Assembly (NCBI GenBank): GCA_015689735.1
Contig: WVSP01000004.1
Span: forward strand, 124,001 to 188,000
Source: Rhodobacterales bacterium LSUCC0031
GTDB taxonomy: Bacteria > Pseudomonadota > Alphaproteobacteria > Rhodobacterales > Rhodobacteraceae
DNA: 64,000 nucleotides
Reading direction: 5' to 3'
In this document: one piece after another, positions 54,652 through 63,995 of the stretch
Layout of the letters: each line of letters starts with the position of its first letter
How positions within the stretch are numbered: position 1 is the stretch's first letter
The notes under the pieces: model-generated
Databases searched by the model: none
Told to the model about the DNA's origin: nothing
What the model saw: only the letters and a program-made list of their open reading frames with translations
Position numbers and translations under genes: made by a program

Positions 54652-55371
54652 ATGCCCTATATTCTGCCATCGCAGCGGATGGCGTTCTTCTTTTCACCGA
54701 AATCGGGCGGCACATCGCTGCGCGCATTTCTGTTTCACGTCGAAAACGGCATCGCATTTCGACCATTCCTGGTGCAGGGCAAGCCGATGGATGCCAATGC
54801 GCTGGTGGCCAACTACCGTTTCAACCGCACCGATCACGCGGGATTAAGCCAGTATCGCCGCTTTGCCCTGTTGCGCGATCCCGTGAAGCGGTTCTTGTCG
54901 GGCTATGCCAACCGGGTGCTGCATTATCGCGAGCTCTCTATCGAAGCCGCAGGTCAAGCATTGCTGCAAGAGGGGCTGCCGCCTGATCCTGACCTTGCAA
55001 CATTCGTCGAAAATTATGTGGCCTATCTGCGCTGCTCACAGCCCATGGCGCGCCATTTCCTCAAGCAACAAAAGTTCATCGGCACCGATCCTGGCTACTT
55101 TGAGCATATCTTCAAACTCGAGGAACTCGAAATCTTGACGTCATTCGTCAATACGACGTGCGGGACCAAGGCACAGATGCCTTGGCTCCAAAAAGGCACC
55201 CCGAAATTCGATTTCTTCGCCCTCGAAGAAGACTTGCAGTTTCAGATCCTCGATATTTGCCGCCACGACATCGCATTCGATATCTTTCCTGAATACTGGG
55301 CGCCCTATGCGGATTGGATCCTGCCAGATGTGACCCCCGCCCAGTCAGAAATTGCGCGCGTTGGGGCATAG
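54652..55371 (+). CDS. sulfotransferase-family protein
   Basis: A 239-residue PAPS-dependent sulfotransferase-like protein (Sulfotransfer_2 type). The 5'-phosphosulfate loop is FFSPKSGGTSLRAFL and the 3'-phosphate-binding segment is LLRDPVKRFLSGYANRV. Between them YRFNRTDHAGL is a plausible acceptor region. No glycan genes are adjacent. The acceptor (polysaccharide or protein) is unknown. ATG 54652 has AGAGG upstream. Confidence 0.8.
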   Translation: MPYILPSQRMAFFFSPKSGGTSLRAFLFHVENGIAFRPFLVQGKPMDANALVANYRFNRTDHAGLSQYRRFALLRDPVKRFLSGYANRVLHYRELSIEAAGQALLQEGLPPDPDLATFVENYVAYLRCSQPMARHFLKQQKFIGTDPGYFEHIFKLEELEILTSFVNTTCGTKAQMPWLQKGTPKFDFFALEEDLQFQILDICRHDIAFDIFPEYWAPYADWILPDVTPAQSEIARVGA

Positions 55372-55407
55372 GGTCGGCTTGGCGGTACGCTGTGGAATAG
55401 GTGAGCG

Positions 55408-55881
55408 ATGAAGTTCAAAGTTTCCGAGGATGTGGACGCACCGCAGGCCATGGTGTGGCAGGGCTTCACCGATTTCTCGGGCCTCGAAACGGATGCGCGC
55501 AACCGTGGCGCCACCTTGGTCCGGGTCGGCAACTGGACCGAGACAAACCAGAATGTCGAGTGGCGCGGCGAGGTCACGGTACGCGGAAAATCCCGCCCAA
55601 TCGCCGCCAAGGTCACGCAGTTCTCGCCGCCAGAGCGATGCGTGATCGAAAGCCGGGTTGGCGGCATGAAATGCTATCAAGAGATGATTTTCGTCCCGCT
55701 TTCGCCCGAGATTACCCGCGTGGCGCTGACGCTTGAGCTATCGGCCGATACATTGACCGCACGGCTGTTGCTGCAAACGCTGAAGCTTGCGCGTGGGCGC
55801 GTCATGCAACGTTTGCAAGGCATGCTGGTGCGGCAGGGGAATTTGACCGAAGTTGCCTATCGTCGCCAAAAACGTGGCTGA
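55408..55881 (+). CDS. SRPBCC (START-like) domain protein
   Basis: A 157-residue protein with the SRPBCC pattern: KVSEDVDAPQAMVWQGFTDF, WTETNQNVEWRGEVTVRGK, VTRVALTLELSADTL-like sheet, and a C-terminal amphipathic helix LKLARGRVMQRLQGML. No signal peptide. Function unknown; it probably binds a hydrophobic ligand. It starts 36 nt after the sulfotransferase and abuts the convergent transporter gene (55881/55882). Confidence 0.7.
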   Translation: MKFKVSEDVDAPQAMVWQGFTDFSGLETDARNRGATLVRVGNWTETNQNVEWRGEVTVRGKSRPIAAKVTQFSPPERCVIESRVGGMKCYQEMIFVPLSPEITRVALTLELSADTLTARLLLQTLKLARGRVMQRLQGMLVRQGNLTEVAYRRQKRG

Positions 55882-56805
55882 TCAATGTGGGTTGGTCGGC
55901 CCGGCTTTGCGCTGCTGCGTGCGCTTGAGGCCAAGCTGCCGCTCGCGCAGGATGATCAAGATGCCTGCGATCACGATCATCGCGCCGCCTGCCAGTGTCG
56001 CTGCCCCCGGCACCTCGCCAAAGATGGTGTAGCCCACCATGATCGACAGCAACATCGAGGTGTATTCGAACGGCGCGATCAACGATGCATCGGTGTTGCG
56101 ATAGCTGGTTGTCAGCAAGATTTGCCCGACACCGCCCAAAAGCCCGGCAAGAACCAACAGGCCGAAAACATGCAATGGCGGCACCGCCCAGCCCCAAGGC
56201 AAGGTCAACAGCGCCAAGAGTGCCGCGGTGACCGAGAAATAGAATACGATCGCCGATGTCGTTTCCGTGTTCACCAGTTTGCGCACGAAAATCTGCGCCA
56301 AGGCGGCAAAGACTGCCGAGAGCAACACGATCACGGCGCCCAAAGTCTCGCGCGAGGTGACGCTGGCCGGATCGACCTGTAGCCGAGGGCTCAGCACCAC
56401 CAACACGCCTGCAAGCCCCAGCGCCACCATCGACAACCGAAACAGCCGCACCTCTTCACCAAGAAACATCGCCGCGAAAATGACGACAAGGATCGGCGCG
56501 GCATAGCCAATTGCCGTCACCTCTGGCAGGGGCAAGAGACCAAGACCGGCAAAGCCAAGACCCATGGATGTCGTACCGACCAAACCCCGCCAGAAATGCG
56601 CCAGGGGATCGCGGGTCTTTAGCCCGGTGTGCAATTCGCCCCTGAGCGCCAGCCAGACGCCGATCACGGGGATGGCGAAAAGCGAGCGAAAAAAAACCGC
56701 CTGACCGGGCGGCACATATTCGGCGGTCGCCTTGATGATCGCCGACATGGCCACGAAAACGCAGACCGACAAGATCTTGAAGGTGATGCCGCGCAAGGGT
56801 GACAT
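55882..56805 (-). CDS. DMT-family transporter (EamA domains)
   Basis: A 307-residue protein with ten predicted membrane helices in two EamA repeats (about 5-135 and 150-280). YVPPGQAVFFRSLFAIPVIGVWLA-type residues and LGLLPLPEVTAIGYAAPILVVIFAAMFLGEEV mark the first repeat, ASLIAPFEYTSMLLSIMVGYTIFGE the second. It would export a metabolite such as an amino acid or drug; substrate unknown. ATG 56805 is preferred to the GTG 12 nt upstream. Confidence 0.88.
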   Translation of the reverse strand: MSPLRGITFKILSVCVFVAMSAIIKATAEYVPPGQAVFFRSLFAIPVIGVWLALRGELHTGLKTRDPLAHFWRGLVGTTSMGLGFAGLGLLPLPEVTAIGYAAPILVVIFAAMFLGEEVRLFRLSMVALGLAGVLVVLSPRLQVDPASVTSRETLGAVIVLLSAVFAALAQIFVRKLVNTETTSAIVFYFSVTAALLALLTLPWGWAVPPLHVFGLLVLAGLLGGVGQILLTTSYRNTDASLIAPFEYTSMLLSIMVGYTIFGEVPGAATLAGGAMIVIAGILIILRERQLGLKRTQQRKAGPTNPH

Positions 56806-56856
56806 GGGAACGACCACATGAGAACAGCCAAAGCCTACGCCCGCCTTGGGGCGGGT

Positions 56857-57255
56857 TCAATCGGTCTTGGGCGCCTGCGCCAGACCAAGCAAGATCGGGC
56901 AGTCGGGCCGGTGATCGCCGGCGCAGGCCTCGACCAATTCGGCCAGCACGCGCCGCATCTCGGCCAGTTCAGCCATCTTGGCGTCGATCTCGGCCAGGTG
57001 GGTTTCAGCCAGCGCCTTGACATCGGCGCTGGCGCGCGCGCGATCCTCGTAAAGCGCCAAAAGGGTCCGGCATTGCTCGATGGAAAAGCCCAAGCCACGC
57101 GCACGGGCCAGAAAGGCCAGCTTGTGCAGATGCGCATCGGTGAAGCGGCGATACCCATTTGCCTCACGCAAGGGTGTGATCAGCCCGATGTCCTCGTAAT
57201 AGCGGATCGTTTTCGCGGGCAAGCCCGCGGCCTCGGCGACCTCTCCGATATTCAT
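56857..57255 (-). CDS. cueR: Cu(I)-responsive MerR-family regulator (CueR-like)
   Basis: A 132-residue MerR-type activator. The winged helix is MNIGEVAEAAGLPAKTIRYYEDIGLI...GYRRF, followed by the dimerisation helix. Metal-binding cysteines Cys111 and Cys119 in CAGDHRPDC give the Cx7C loop of monovalent-metal sensors. It overlaps copA by 4 nt and is cotranscribed downstream of its own target, an autoregulated layout. Confidence 0.93.
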   Translation of the reverse strand: MNIGEVAEAAGLPAKTIRYYEDIGLITPLREANGYRRFTDAHLHKLAFLARARGLGFSIEQCRTLLALYEDRARASADVKALAETHLAEIDAKMAELAEMRRVLAELVEACAGDHRPDCPILLGLAQAPKTD

Positions 57256-59687
57256 GCAGCCCTCATCTTGCGCAAGCGTAGCGCGTTCAAGACCACAAGG
57301 ACCGAGCTTGCCGCCATCGCGCCCGCCGCGAGCATCGGGTTCAGGAACGGACCGCCGAACAGCGCCAGCACACCCGCTGCAACCGGGATCAGGGCGACAT
57401 TATAGCCAAAGGCCCAGACAAGGTTCTGCACGATATTATTGAGCGTGCGGCGGCTGACCGCCATCGCGGTCAGAACGCCCGTCGGCGCGCCCGAGACCAG
57501 CACAACATCACCCGCCTCCATTGCCACATCGGTGCCGGTGCCAAGGGCGATACCAACATCCGCCTCGGCAAGAACGGCGGCATCGTTGATCCCGTCACCG
57601 ACAAAGGCCACCCGCCGCCCCGCTTGCCGCCATTCCTGGACCTGGGCGCGCTTATCGGCAGGCGAAAGATGGGCCATCGCCGTTTCGATCCCCAGTTCGG
57701 CGGCGACAGCCCCAACAGGCCCTTTGGCATCGCCCGACATCATGACGACTGTGATACCAAGCGCCTTGAGCGCCGAAATCGCACGGGCGGCATCGGGCTT
57801 GATTGGGTCGGACAGCGCCAGATAACCCAAATATGTTGCCCCACGGGCAAGATGCACCTCAGTCGCCGGGCCGGGATCGGTGGTAGGGACACCAACCCCT
57901 GCACGCGCAAGAAAAGCCGGGTTTCCAAGGCGCAAAGTCTCTCCCTCGATCTGGGCGACGACACCTGCACCGGCGACGGCGGTAAATCCCGTCACGGTGG
58001 CAGGGGCGATACCACGCGACGTGGCCTCAGCCACAATGGCGCGCGCCAATGGATGCTCTGATGCAGCCTCGATGCCTGCGGCAAGGCCAAGAAGGGTCAC
58101 CTCATCGCAGGCCGGGGCCGGTGCAACCTTTGTGACACGCGGCTTGCCTTCAGTCAGGGTGCCGGTCTTGTCAAAGGCCACCAGATCGACGCGCCCTAAT
58201 CCTTGCAAGGCATCGCCCTTGCGAAACAAGACGCCCAACTCGGCCGCGCGCCCTGTCCCTGCCATGATAGACACAGGCGTTGCCAGGCCCATCGCACAGG
58301 GGCAGGCGATGATCAGGACGGAAACTCCGATGACCAAGGCCTTGGCGGGATCGTCCCCCCAAAGCAACCACGCACCTGTGGCCATGACCGCTATTGCCAA
58401 AACCACCGGCACAAAGATTGCTGTCACCTTGTTGATGAGGGATTGCACAGGGAGCCGGGTGGCTTGTGCGTCTTCAACCATGGCAACGATCCGGGCAAGC
58501 ACTGTATCAGCGCCTACGGCAGTCGCGCGATAGATGAGCGTGCCAGTGCCGTTCACCGTGCCGGCGGTCACCGGATCGCCCGTGCGCTTGGCAACAGGCA
58601 ATGGCTCGCCCGTCAGCATCGCCTCATCAATCCAGCTTTCGCCCGCGGTGACGATCCCATCGACTGCGACCCGCCCGCCGGGTTTGAGCCGGACCAGATC
58701 CCCGCGCCGCAGGTCAGACAGCGCAACCTCGGCCTCGGCCCCATCGGCGACACGAATTGCCGTTTCAGGACGTAGCGACATCAGCTTGCGGATCGCGGCC
58801 CCCGCGCGCCCCTTGGCCACCGCTTCGAGCCAACGGCCCAGCAAGATCAGCGTGACGATTACGGCAGCGGCTTCGAAATAGACATGCCTCCCAGTCTCCG
58901 GCACGAGTGCGGGCGCGAATGTCACAAGGCTGGACCACGCCCAAGCGGCAGTGGTGCCAAGCACGACAAGACTGTTCATCTCGGGCGCACCGCGCCACAG
59001 TGCGGGGATACCGAGGCGGAAGAACACCCGGCCAGGCCCCACAAGAACGGCTGTGGTGAACAGGAATTTCACAACACCCAGCACCAAGGGATCAAACGAC
59101 TGCATCTGCCAATGGTGAAAGGCCGGGAACAGGTGACCGCCCATTTCCAACACCACCACGGGCAAGGACAAGACAAGAGCAATCAAGAAAGCACGCTGCA
59201 TCGGCATCGCATCTTCGGTGCTCTGGGCAGGGATCGTGGCGCTTGGCGCATCAAGCGGCGTGATTGGATAGCCCGCCTTCTCCATTGCATCGGCAATCGC
59301 GGACCAATCGGCATCGGCTGCAATGCGCAGATCGGCGCGCTTGAGGGCAAGGTTCACATCGGCCTCAAGCACATCGGGCAGGGCATTCAAGGCTTTCTCG
59401 GCCCGCGCGGCACAGCCACCACAGGTCATGTTACCAACGCTAACGCGCACAACGCGTTCATCGAGGGGATGCACAGGATAGCCCGCTTGCGCAAGCCGCA
59501 ACACAAGGGTTTGGGTGTCGAGCCCTGCATCTGCGGTGACGATCGCGCGCTTTGTGACAAGATTGATCTGCGCCGCTATGACCCCTGGAACAGCCATCAT
59601 GGCCGCCTCGGCTCGGCCAACGCAGCCGCCACAATGCAAATTGTCCACGCCGTAGCGCAGGGTGATCTGTGATGCATCGCGCGGCAT
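57252..59687 (-). CDS. copA: copper-exporting P-type ATPase
   Basis: An 811-residue P1B-1 ATPase. Two N-terminal HMA domains carry CxxC sites (LHCGGCVG near residue 19 and MTCGGCAA near 90). The membrane core has the transport CPC in IIACPCAMGLATP. The phosphorylation site is DKTGTLTEGK and the HP locus ASEHPLARAI. The hinge is GDGINDAAVLAEADVGIALG. These are the marks of Cu(I) exporters. A GGAGG site precedes ATG 59687, and a CueR-type promoter is just upstream. Confidence 0.95.
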   Translation of the reverse strand: MPRDASQITLRYGVDNLHCGGCVGRAEAAMMAVPGVIAAQINLVTKRAIVTADAGLDTQTLVLRLAQAGYPVHPLDERVVRVSVGNMTCGGCAARAEKALNALPDVLEADVNLALKRADLRIAADADWSAIADAMEKAGYPITPLDAPSATIPAQSTEDAMPMQRAFLIALVLSLPVVVLEMGGHLFPAFHHWQMQSFDPLVLGVVKFLFTTAVLVGPGRVFFRLGIPALWRGAPEMNSLVVLGTTAAWAWSSLVTFAPALVPETGRHVYFEAAAVIVTLILLGRWLEAVAKGRAGAAIRKLMSLRPETAIRVADGAEAEVALSDLRRGDLVRLKPGGRVAVDGIVTAGESWIDEAMLTGEPLPVAKRTGDPVTAGTVNGTGTLIYRATAVGADTVLARIVAMVEDAQATRLPVQSLINKVTAIFVPVVLAIAVMATGAWLLWGDDPAKALVIGVSVLIIACPCAMGLATPVSIMAGTGRAAELGVLFRKGDALQGLGRVDLVAFDKTGTLTEGKPRVTKVAPAPACDEVTLLGLAAGIEAASEHPLARAIVAEATSRGIAPATVTGFTAVAGAGVVAQIEGETLRLGNPAFLARAGVGVPTTDPGPATEVHLARGATYLGYLALSDPIKPDAARAISALKALGITVVMMSGDAKGPVGAVAAELGIETAMAHLSPADKRAQVQEWRQAGRRVAFVGDGINDAAVLAEADVGIALGTGTDVAMEAGDVVLVSGAPTGVLTAMAVSRRTLNNIVQNLVWAFGYNVALIPVAAGVLALFGGPFLNPMLAAGAMAASSVLVVLNALRLRKMRAA

Positions 59688-59710
59688 GCTCGGCCCTCCG
59701 GTTCACCCGG

Positions 59711-59741
59711 TAGATAGGGCTTCCAGTTACAGGAAGGTCAA
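59711..59741 (-). promoter_or_regulatory. CueR-type copA promoter/operator
   Basis: On the minus strand a -35 box TTGACC (59741-59736) and a -10 box TATCTA (59716-59711) are separated by exactly 19 nt, the stretched spacer of MerR-family promoters. Inside is the dyad CTTCC-N7-GGAAG (59720-59736), matching the CueR consensus ACCTTCC-N7-GGAAGG closely. It lies 24 nt upstream of the copA start. CueR is encoded downstream in the same operon. Confidence 0.88.
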
Positions 59742-59747
59742 GGGGCT

Positions 59748-60572
59748 TTACCCTGCAACCTGAACAGATCGTCCGGCAGCGGTAAGGTCAGCCACCAAAT
59801 CATAGCCGAAACGTGCAGCAACCGCACCGCAAGTTTGGCAAATCTCGACCGCCTCTTCAGCTGAAAAAGCTGTCAGCCAAAGATTGCGCTCAGGATGCGC
59901 ATCGCGGCTGTGATAGGTCGCGGGCGGTACCGATAGGCCGATATGGTCCAAAACCTCGGCCATAGCGCTCGGCACATCGGCAATCAAATCCTCGTAGCGC
60001 AGGCACATCACACGCTCACGATACGCCAAGCGCATGGTTTCAAAGATTGCCGCAGCCTCGAGCCAATAGTTACACGCACCGTAAAGATCTGCGACCTTGA
60101 CCTGCCGGCCAAGTTTCATGCTGGCCGCGACATTCAGCGGATTACGGACGATGAACAGAAAGCGCGCCTTGGGCATTTGATGGGCGATAAGCGCCGCACC
60201 ATAGATATTCTGCGGGGTTTTATCGAACCAACGATAAGGCCCTGTAATGCCCTTGGCGCGCGCGAAGGCCGCGATATAGCGGCGCTGCAATTCAACCTTC
60301 GAGCGGCTTTGCCCCAAGATCGCTTGAAAGAACTGCTCATCCACTCCATCCATCTCGCGATGCCGCTTGAGCAAGGCACTATTGCGATACGGTGCAAGGC
60401 TATGAGGCGTGCGAAACGGTTCTGCCCAGCGAAAGAAATGCGTCTCCTCTGGGCAAATGAAGTTTGGCACGCGCCGCAGCAAATCGCGCGTCAGCGTCGT
60501 GCCGGACCGCACGGATCCGATGATGAACAAGGGACGATCATCGGCCAATTCGGGGCTAAGAGCTTCGGTCAT
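59748..60572 (-). CDS. sulfotransferase
   Basis: A 274-residue PAPS-dependent sulfotransferase. The 5'-PSB loop is FIIGSVRSGTTLTRDLLRR and the 3'-PB segment is FLFIVRNPLNVAASMKLG. WFDKTPQN and VMCLRYEDLIADVP are typical of glycan or stealth-type sulfotransferases. It overlaps the glycosyltransferase stop by 4 nt, so it is coupled to it, and rfbA lies upstream in the same run. It probably sulfates the surface glycan built by these genes. Confidence 0.88.
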   Translation of the reverse strand: MTEALSPELADDRPLFIIGSVRSGTTLTRDLLRRVPNFICPEETHFFRWAEPFRTPHSLAPYRNSALLKRHREMDGVDEQFFQAILGQSRSKVELQRRYIAAFARAKGITGPYRWFDKTPQNIYGAALIAHQMPKARFLFIVRNPLNVAASMKLGRQVKVADLYGACNYWLEAAAIFETMRLAYRERVMCLRYEDLIADVPSAMAEVLDHIGLSVPPATYHSRDAHPERNLWLTAFSAEEAVEICQTCGAVAARFGYDLVADLTAAGRSVQVAG

Positions 60573-63094
60573 TCCGCCGCCTTATCCATGTGCAAAAGGG
60601 TGGCCTCATGGGCCACGCGCCATGGGCCACGCACTGCCAGCATGTCAACAATCGCGGCCGCGTGATCACCATCAGGGTCAAAGGGAACAGGGATGCCGTT
60701 GGCCGCGCGGCGCAAAGCATCGCCCTGCGCGCCAAGATCGAAACCAAAGACAGGCAAGCCCGTCGCCAACATCTCATGCGTGACAAAGGAAAACGTCTCG
60801 GGCCAGATGGAAGGGACAAGCCAAGCCCCTACACCATAACGTTCAGCCAGATGGGGTATGTCGGAGGGAACATAGCTACCATGCATCCGCACCGATGGCG
60901 GGAGCGAAAAGGCTGGGTCGATATTGCCGATGAGCACCAGCTTTGGCCCACCCACACGGGCGAGGCGCTCGGCCAAATCGCACAAGACACCTGCGCCTTT
61001 CTGAAGGTTGAGATTGCCCAAAACCGCTAGTGTGCTTGGCGCATGGGTCATCGGATCGATCCGCGCGATCTGGGCAATGGTCGCATGCGGTCGATAGACG
61101 ACTGAAGGGGCAAGTGTCGGATACACCGCAAGCAACTGCTGCTTGCTCGCTTCCGAAAAAACCGTGATCTCATTACAGCGCTTGAGAAAGCTTTCCCATG
61201 TCGTCTGCCAGCTTGTCAGTGCCACGATCCCGCCCTCGGGTCGGTGATGACGGTGGGCAGGATCGCGATTATCGCGCAAGACCGGACCGCGATAGGAACC
61301 ATCGGCATTGAGCAGGCAATAAGAGGGGCTGATCACAAAGTAATCATGCAACCGCGCTTCAAGCCGGTCGGCGCGATCAGGCCGCATCAACGCCATCATC
61401 GCATCGGGAAGCTCGATCGGGTTGCGGTCACCGACACCGCAAGAATAGACGATGCGCAACAAGGGTATCGGAGCAAGCAAGCGACAGATATGGGCAAACT
61501 GCTCGGTGACACCCGAAATGACGCCGAGCGGACCATGCACCTCCAGCTGCCATCGGACGGGTCCGCCGACACGGAGCACCAGAGCGTATTGGCCTTGCGC
61601 GGTATAGGTCGCGATCTCGGCCCGCAGGGCATGATCTGCGCCGCCACCCATCGCGTGGGCCAAGAATAGCGGCAGATGCTCGATGGCAAGTTCGCCCGCA
61701 ACCGCGATGGCCAATGCAAGCCGCGCCGTGCGCAGCGGGTCGTCGGTGATATAGCGTTGCACTTCGAGATCATAAGAGGGGTATCGCCGTGCAATCATCG
61801 CATTGGCACGCAGCACCGCCTTTCGCTTGGTCTCAGCACCGAAACTCTCGCCGCCGCGATGTTCGACAAAGAGCGTTGGCAAGCCGACATGGCGCGCCCC
61901 TGAGAGGCGGGTTTTCTGACACCAATCGACTTCTTCGCCATAGCCTCGGCCAAAGTCCGCGTCAAAACGCGGCTCACGGCCAAACCACCGCGCATTAATC
62001 GCCATGCAAAAGCCCACCCCTGTCGGAGCAGAGGGAAGCGGGTCAGGCATGCTGAGCGATTGAGCAACTGTATCCAACCGATCGACCATGCCAGCGGCCA
62101 ATGGCAGGGCTTCGCACATGAATGGCACTGAAAAGATCTCGGCATTGTTCGACATCGGTGTGACCGAGGCGATGCGTGGATCGCGATCGAATGGCGCGAT
62201 CAGCCGCGAGGCCCAATCGGCGGGAACCATGGCATCCGAGTTGAGCAAGACTACATGGCCGATATGGCCCTCGGCCACGGCAAAGCCGCGATTGACCGCG
62301 CCGACAAAGCCAAGGTTCTGGGTCAACTCCAGCAAAGTGACCCGGCCCTCATGGGCTTCGGCCCAAGACCGTAGAAAAGGACGGATCCGCGGATCGGTTG
62401 AGGCATCATCGATTACGATCGCATGCCAGGCAACATCCGTGTGATCGGCCACTCGCCTCAGGCAGGCGACCAGCGCGTCAAAGGCATCATGCACCGGCAC
62501 AATGATCGTGATTGGATGGCGCGCGCGGGGGGTTGGCCCATATCCCAAGAACCGCGGATCGATGGGCAAGCCTTCGCGATGCACCTCAAGCCCGAGCAGG
62601 TGCTTGAGCCGGGTGCGCGCAGCTGGGTCGTGTCGCATGCGCGCCCGAAGCGCTGTTGGTGTTGCCCGGACAAGATCGACGAAAAAGGCACGCCACAGCC
62701 GGCGACGCGCAGCCCGGCTTGGCGGATCGGCAGGATGGGCCAAAGGCAAAGCGATGTCGCGCCCATCCGCAGGCGTGACATGCAAGGTCAGATCCCTTGC
62801 TGCTTCGGGAATATCGATCTCGAAACCGCAATCGATGCGCAAGCCAAAGCGATGCATGACATCGGGTCTTTGGATATGGGGGATACAGTGAACCTCTCCG
62901 CCGGGCCAGCTGACCCGCAACGCAGTGGCGCTTGTCCAACCGGCAATCCGCGTGATCCCGTCAACCCGCCAGATCCGTTCGACATGACCCAACTTGCGGC
63001 CGCGGCGACGCGGCATCGAAAAGCCACCCAGCCGATCAGCATGGCGGGCCACATAGCGCAGATAAATGGCGTAAATGCTACTCACCACGCGCAA
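60569..63094 (-). CDS. two-domain glycosyltransferase (GT2 + GT4)
   Basis: An 841-residue cytoplasmic protein. Residues 1-190 are a novel beta-rich or helical region. A GT2 domain starts near 193 (ITIIVPVHDAFDALVACL, VVLLNSDAMVPADW, GVGFCMAINARWFG, FGRGYGEEVDWCQ) with its catalytic acidic motifs. A GT-B/GT4-like half occupies about 520-830 (ITVFSEASKQQLLAVYP, LAVLGNLNLQKGAGVL, and the ExxxFxxxHE segment in SIWPETFSFVTHEMLATGLPVFGF). Two sugar transfers by one protein are likely. It follows rfbA by 31 nt. Confidence 0.85.
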   Translation of the reverse strand: MRVVSSIYAIYLRYVARHADRLGGFSMPRRRGRKLGHVERIWRVDGITRIAGWTSATALRVSWPGGEVHCIPHIQRPDVMHRFGLRIDCGFEIDIPEAARDLTLHVTPADGRDIALPLAHPADPPSRAARRRLWRAFFVDLVRATPTALRARMRHDPAARTRLKHLLGLEVHREGLPIDPRFLGYGPTPRARHPITIIVPVHDAFDALVACLRRVADHTDVAWHAIVIDDASTDPRIRPFLRSWAEAHEGRVTLLELTQNLGFVGAVNRGFAVAEGHIGHVVLLNSDAMVPADWASRLIAPFDRDPRIASVTPMSNNAEIFSVPFMCEALPLAAGMVDRLDTVAQSLSMPDPLPSAPTGVGFCMAINARWFGREPRFDADFGRGYGEEVDWCQKTRLSGARHVGLPTLFVEHRGGESFGAETKRKAVLRANAMIARRYPSYDLEVQRYITDDPLRTARLALAIAVAGELAIEHLPLFLAHAMGGGADHALRAEIATYTAQGQYALVLRVGGPVRWQLEVHGPLGVISGVTEQFAHICRLLAPIPLLRIVYSCGVGDRNPIELPDAMMALMRPDRADRLEARLHDYFVISPSYCLLNADGSYRGPVLRDNRDPAHRHHRPEGGIVALTSWQTTWESFLKRCNEITVFSEASKQQLLAVYPTLAPSVVYRPHATIAQIARIDPMTHAPSTLAVLGNLNLQKGAGVLCDLAERLARVGGPKLVLIGNIDPAFSLPPSVRMHGSYVPSDIPHLAERYGVGAWLVPSIWPETFSFVTHEMLATGLPVFGFDLGAQGDALRRAANGIPVPFDPDGDHAAAIVDMLAVRGPWRVAHEATLLHMDKAAE

Positions 63095-63125
63095 CCGGGT
63101 TCAAGACGCCATGGATCATTGGCCA

Positions 63126-63995
63126 TCAGATCAACCTTTCCAGATACTTCCCGTAATCGGTCTTGGCGAAAAGCTTGGCACGGTTGGCGAGGTCTTCAGC
63201 GGTGATCCAGCCTTGCTGATAGGCGATTTCTTCGGGGCTACCGGTTTGCATGCCTTGGCGTTGCTCCAGCGTGCGCACGAAGTTGCCGGCATCAAGCAGG
63301 CTCGCGTGGGTGCCGGTATCAAGCCATGCAAAGCCGCGGCCCATGCGGCTGACCTGAAGCGTACCATCGGCAAGGTAGCTTTCCAAAAGCGAGGTGATCT
63401 CCAGCTCGCCGCGCGGCGAGGGTGTGACCGCGGCGGCGCGTTCGGGCGCTGTGCCGTCGAGGAAGTAAAGCCCCGTCACCGCGAAATGCGAGGGCGGTTT
63501 TGCCGGTTTCTCGATGATCGCGCGCACGCTGCCATCGGGGGCGAAATCAACCACGCCGTAGCGCTCGGGGTCGGCGACGCGGTAGCCAAAGACAGTCCCG
63601 CCCGCAGGCCGCGCATCCGCTTCAGCCAGAAGATCGGGCAGGCCATGCCCGAAAAAAATGTTGTCGCCCAAGACCATCGCCGATGGCGCGCCGGCGAGGA
63701 AATCTTGTGCAAGAAGATAGGCCTGCGCCAACCCATCGGGGCTAGGCTGTACGATATAGCGCAGTGACAGGCCCCATTGGCCCCCATCACCCAGCGTGCG
63801 GCGAAACTGCTCTTGGTCTTGCGGGGTGGTGATCACCGCGATCTCGCGGATCCCGGCCAGCATCAACACGCTGAGCGGGTAATAGATCATCGGCTTGTCG
63901 TAGATCGGCAAAAGCTGCTTCGACAGGCCCATGGTGATGGGGTAAAGCCGGGTGCCGGACCCGCCGGCCAGGATGATGCCTTTGCGCCGGATCAT
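63126..63995 (-). CDS. rfbA: glucose-1-phosphate thymidylyltransferase
   Basis: A 289-residue nucleotidyltransferase making dTDP-glucose, the first step toward dTDP-rhamnose. The signature is RKGIILAGGSGTRLYPITMG, LSKQLLPIYDKPMIYYPLS, LGDNIFFGHGL, and EKPAKPPSHFAVTGLYF with the C-terminal DTGTHASLLDAGNFV. Start ATG 63995, only 5 nt from the window edge. Upstream rfbB/C/D are probably just outside. It leads the glycosyltransferase-sulfotransferase genes. Confidence 0.96.
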   Translation of the reverse strand: MIRRKGIILAGGSGTRLYPITMGLSKQLLPIYDKPMIYYPLSVLMLAGIREIAVITTPQDQEQFRRTLGDGGQWGLSLRYIVQPSPDGLAQAYLLAQDFLAGAPSAMVLGDNIFFGHGLPDLLAEADARPAGGTVFGYRVADPERYGVVDFAPDGSVRAIIEKPAKPPSHFAVTGLYFLDGTAPERAAAVTPSPRGELEITSLLESYLADGTLQVSRMGRGFAWLDTGTHASLLDAGNFVRTLEQRQGMQTGSPEEIAYQQGWITAEDLANRAKLFAKTDYGKYLERLI

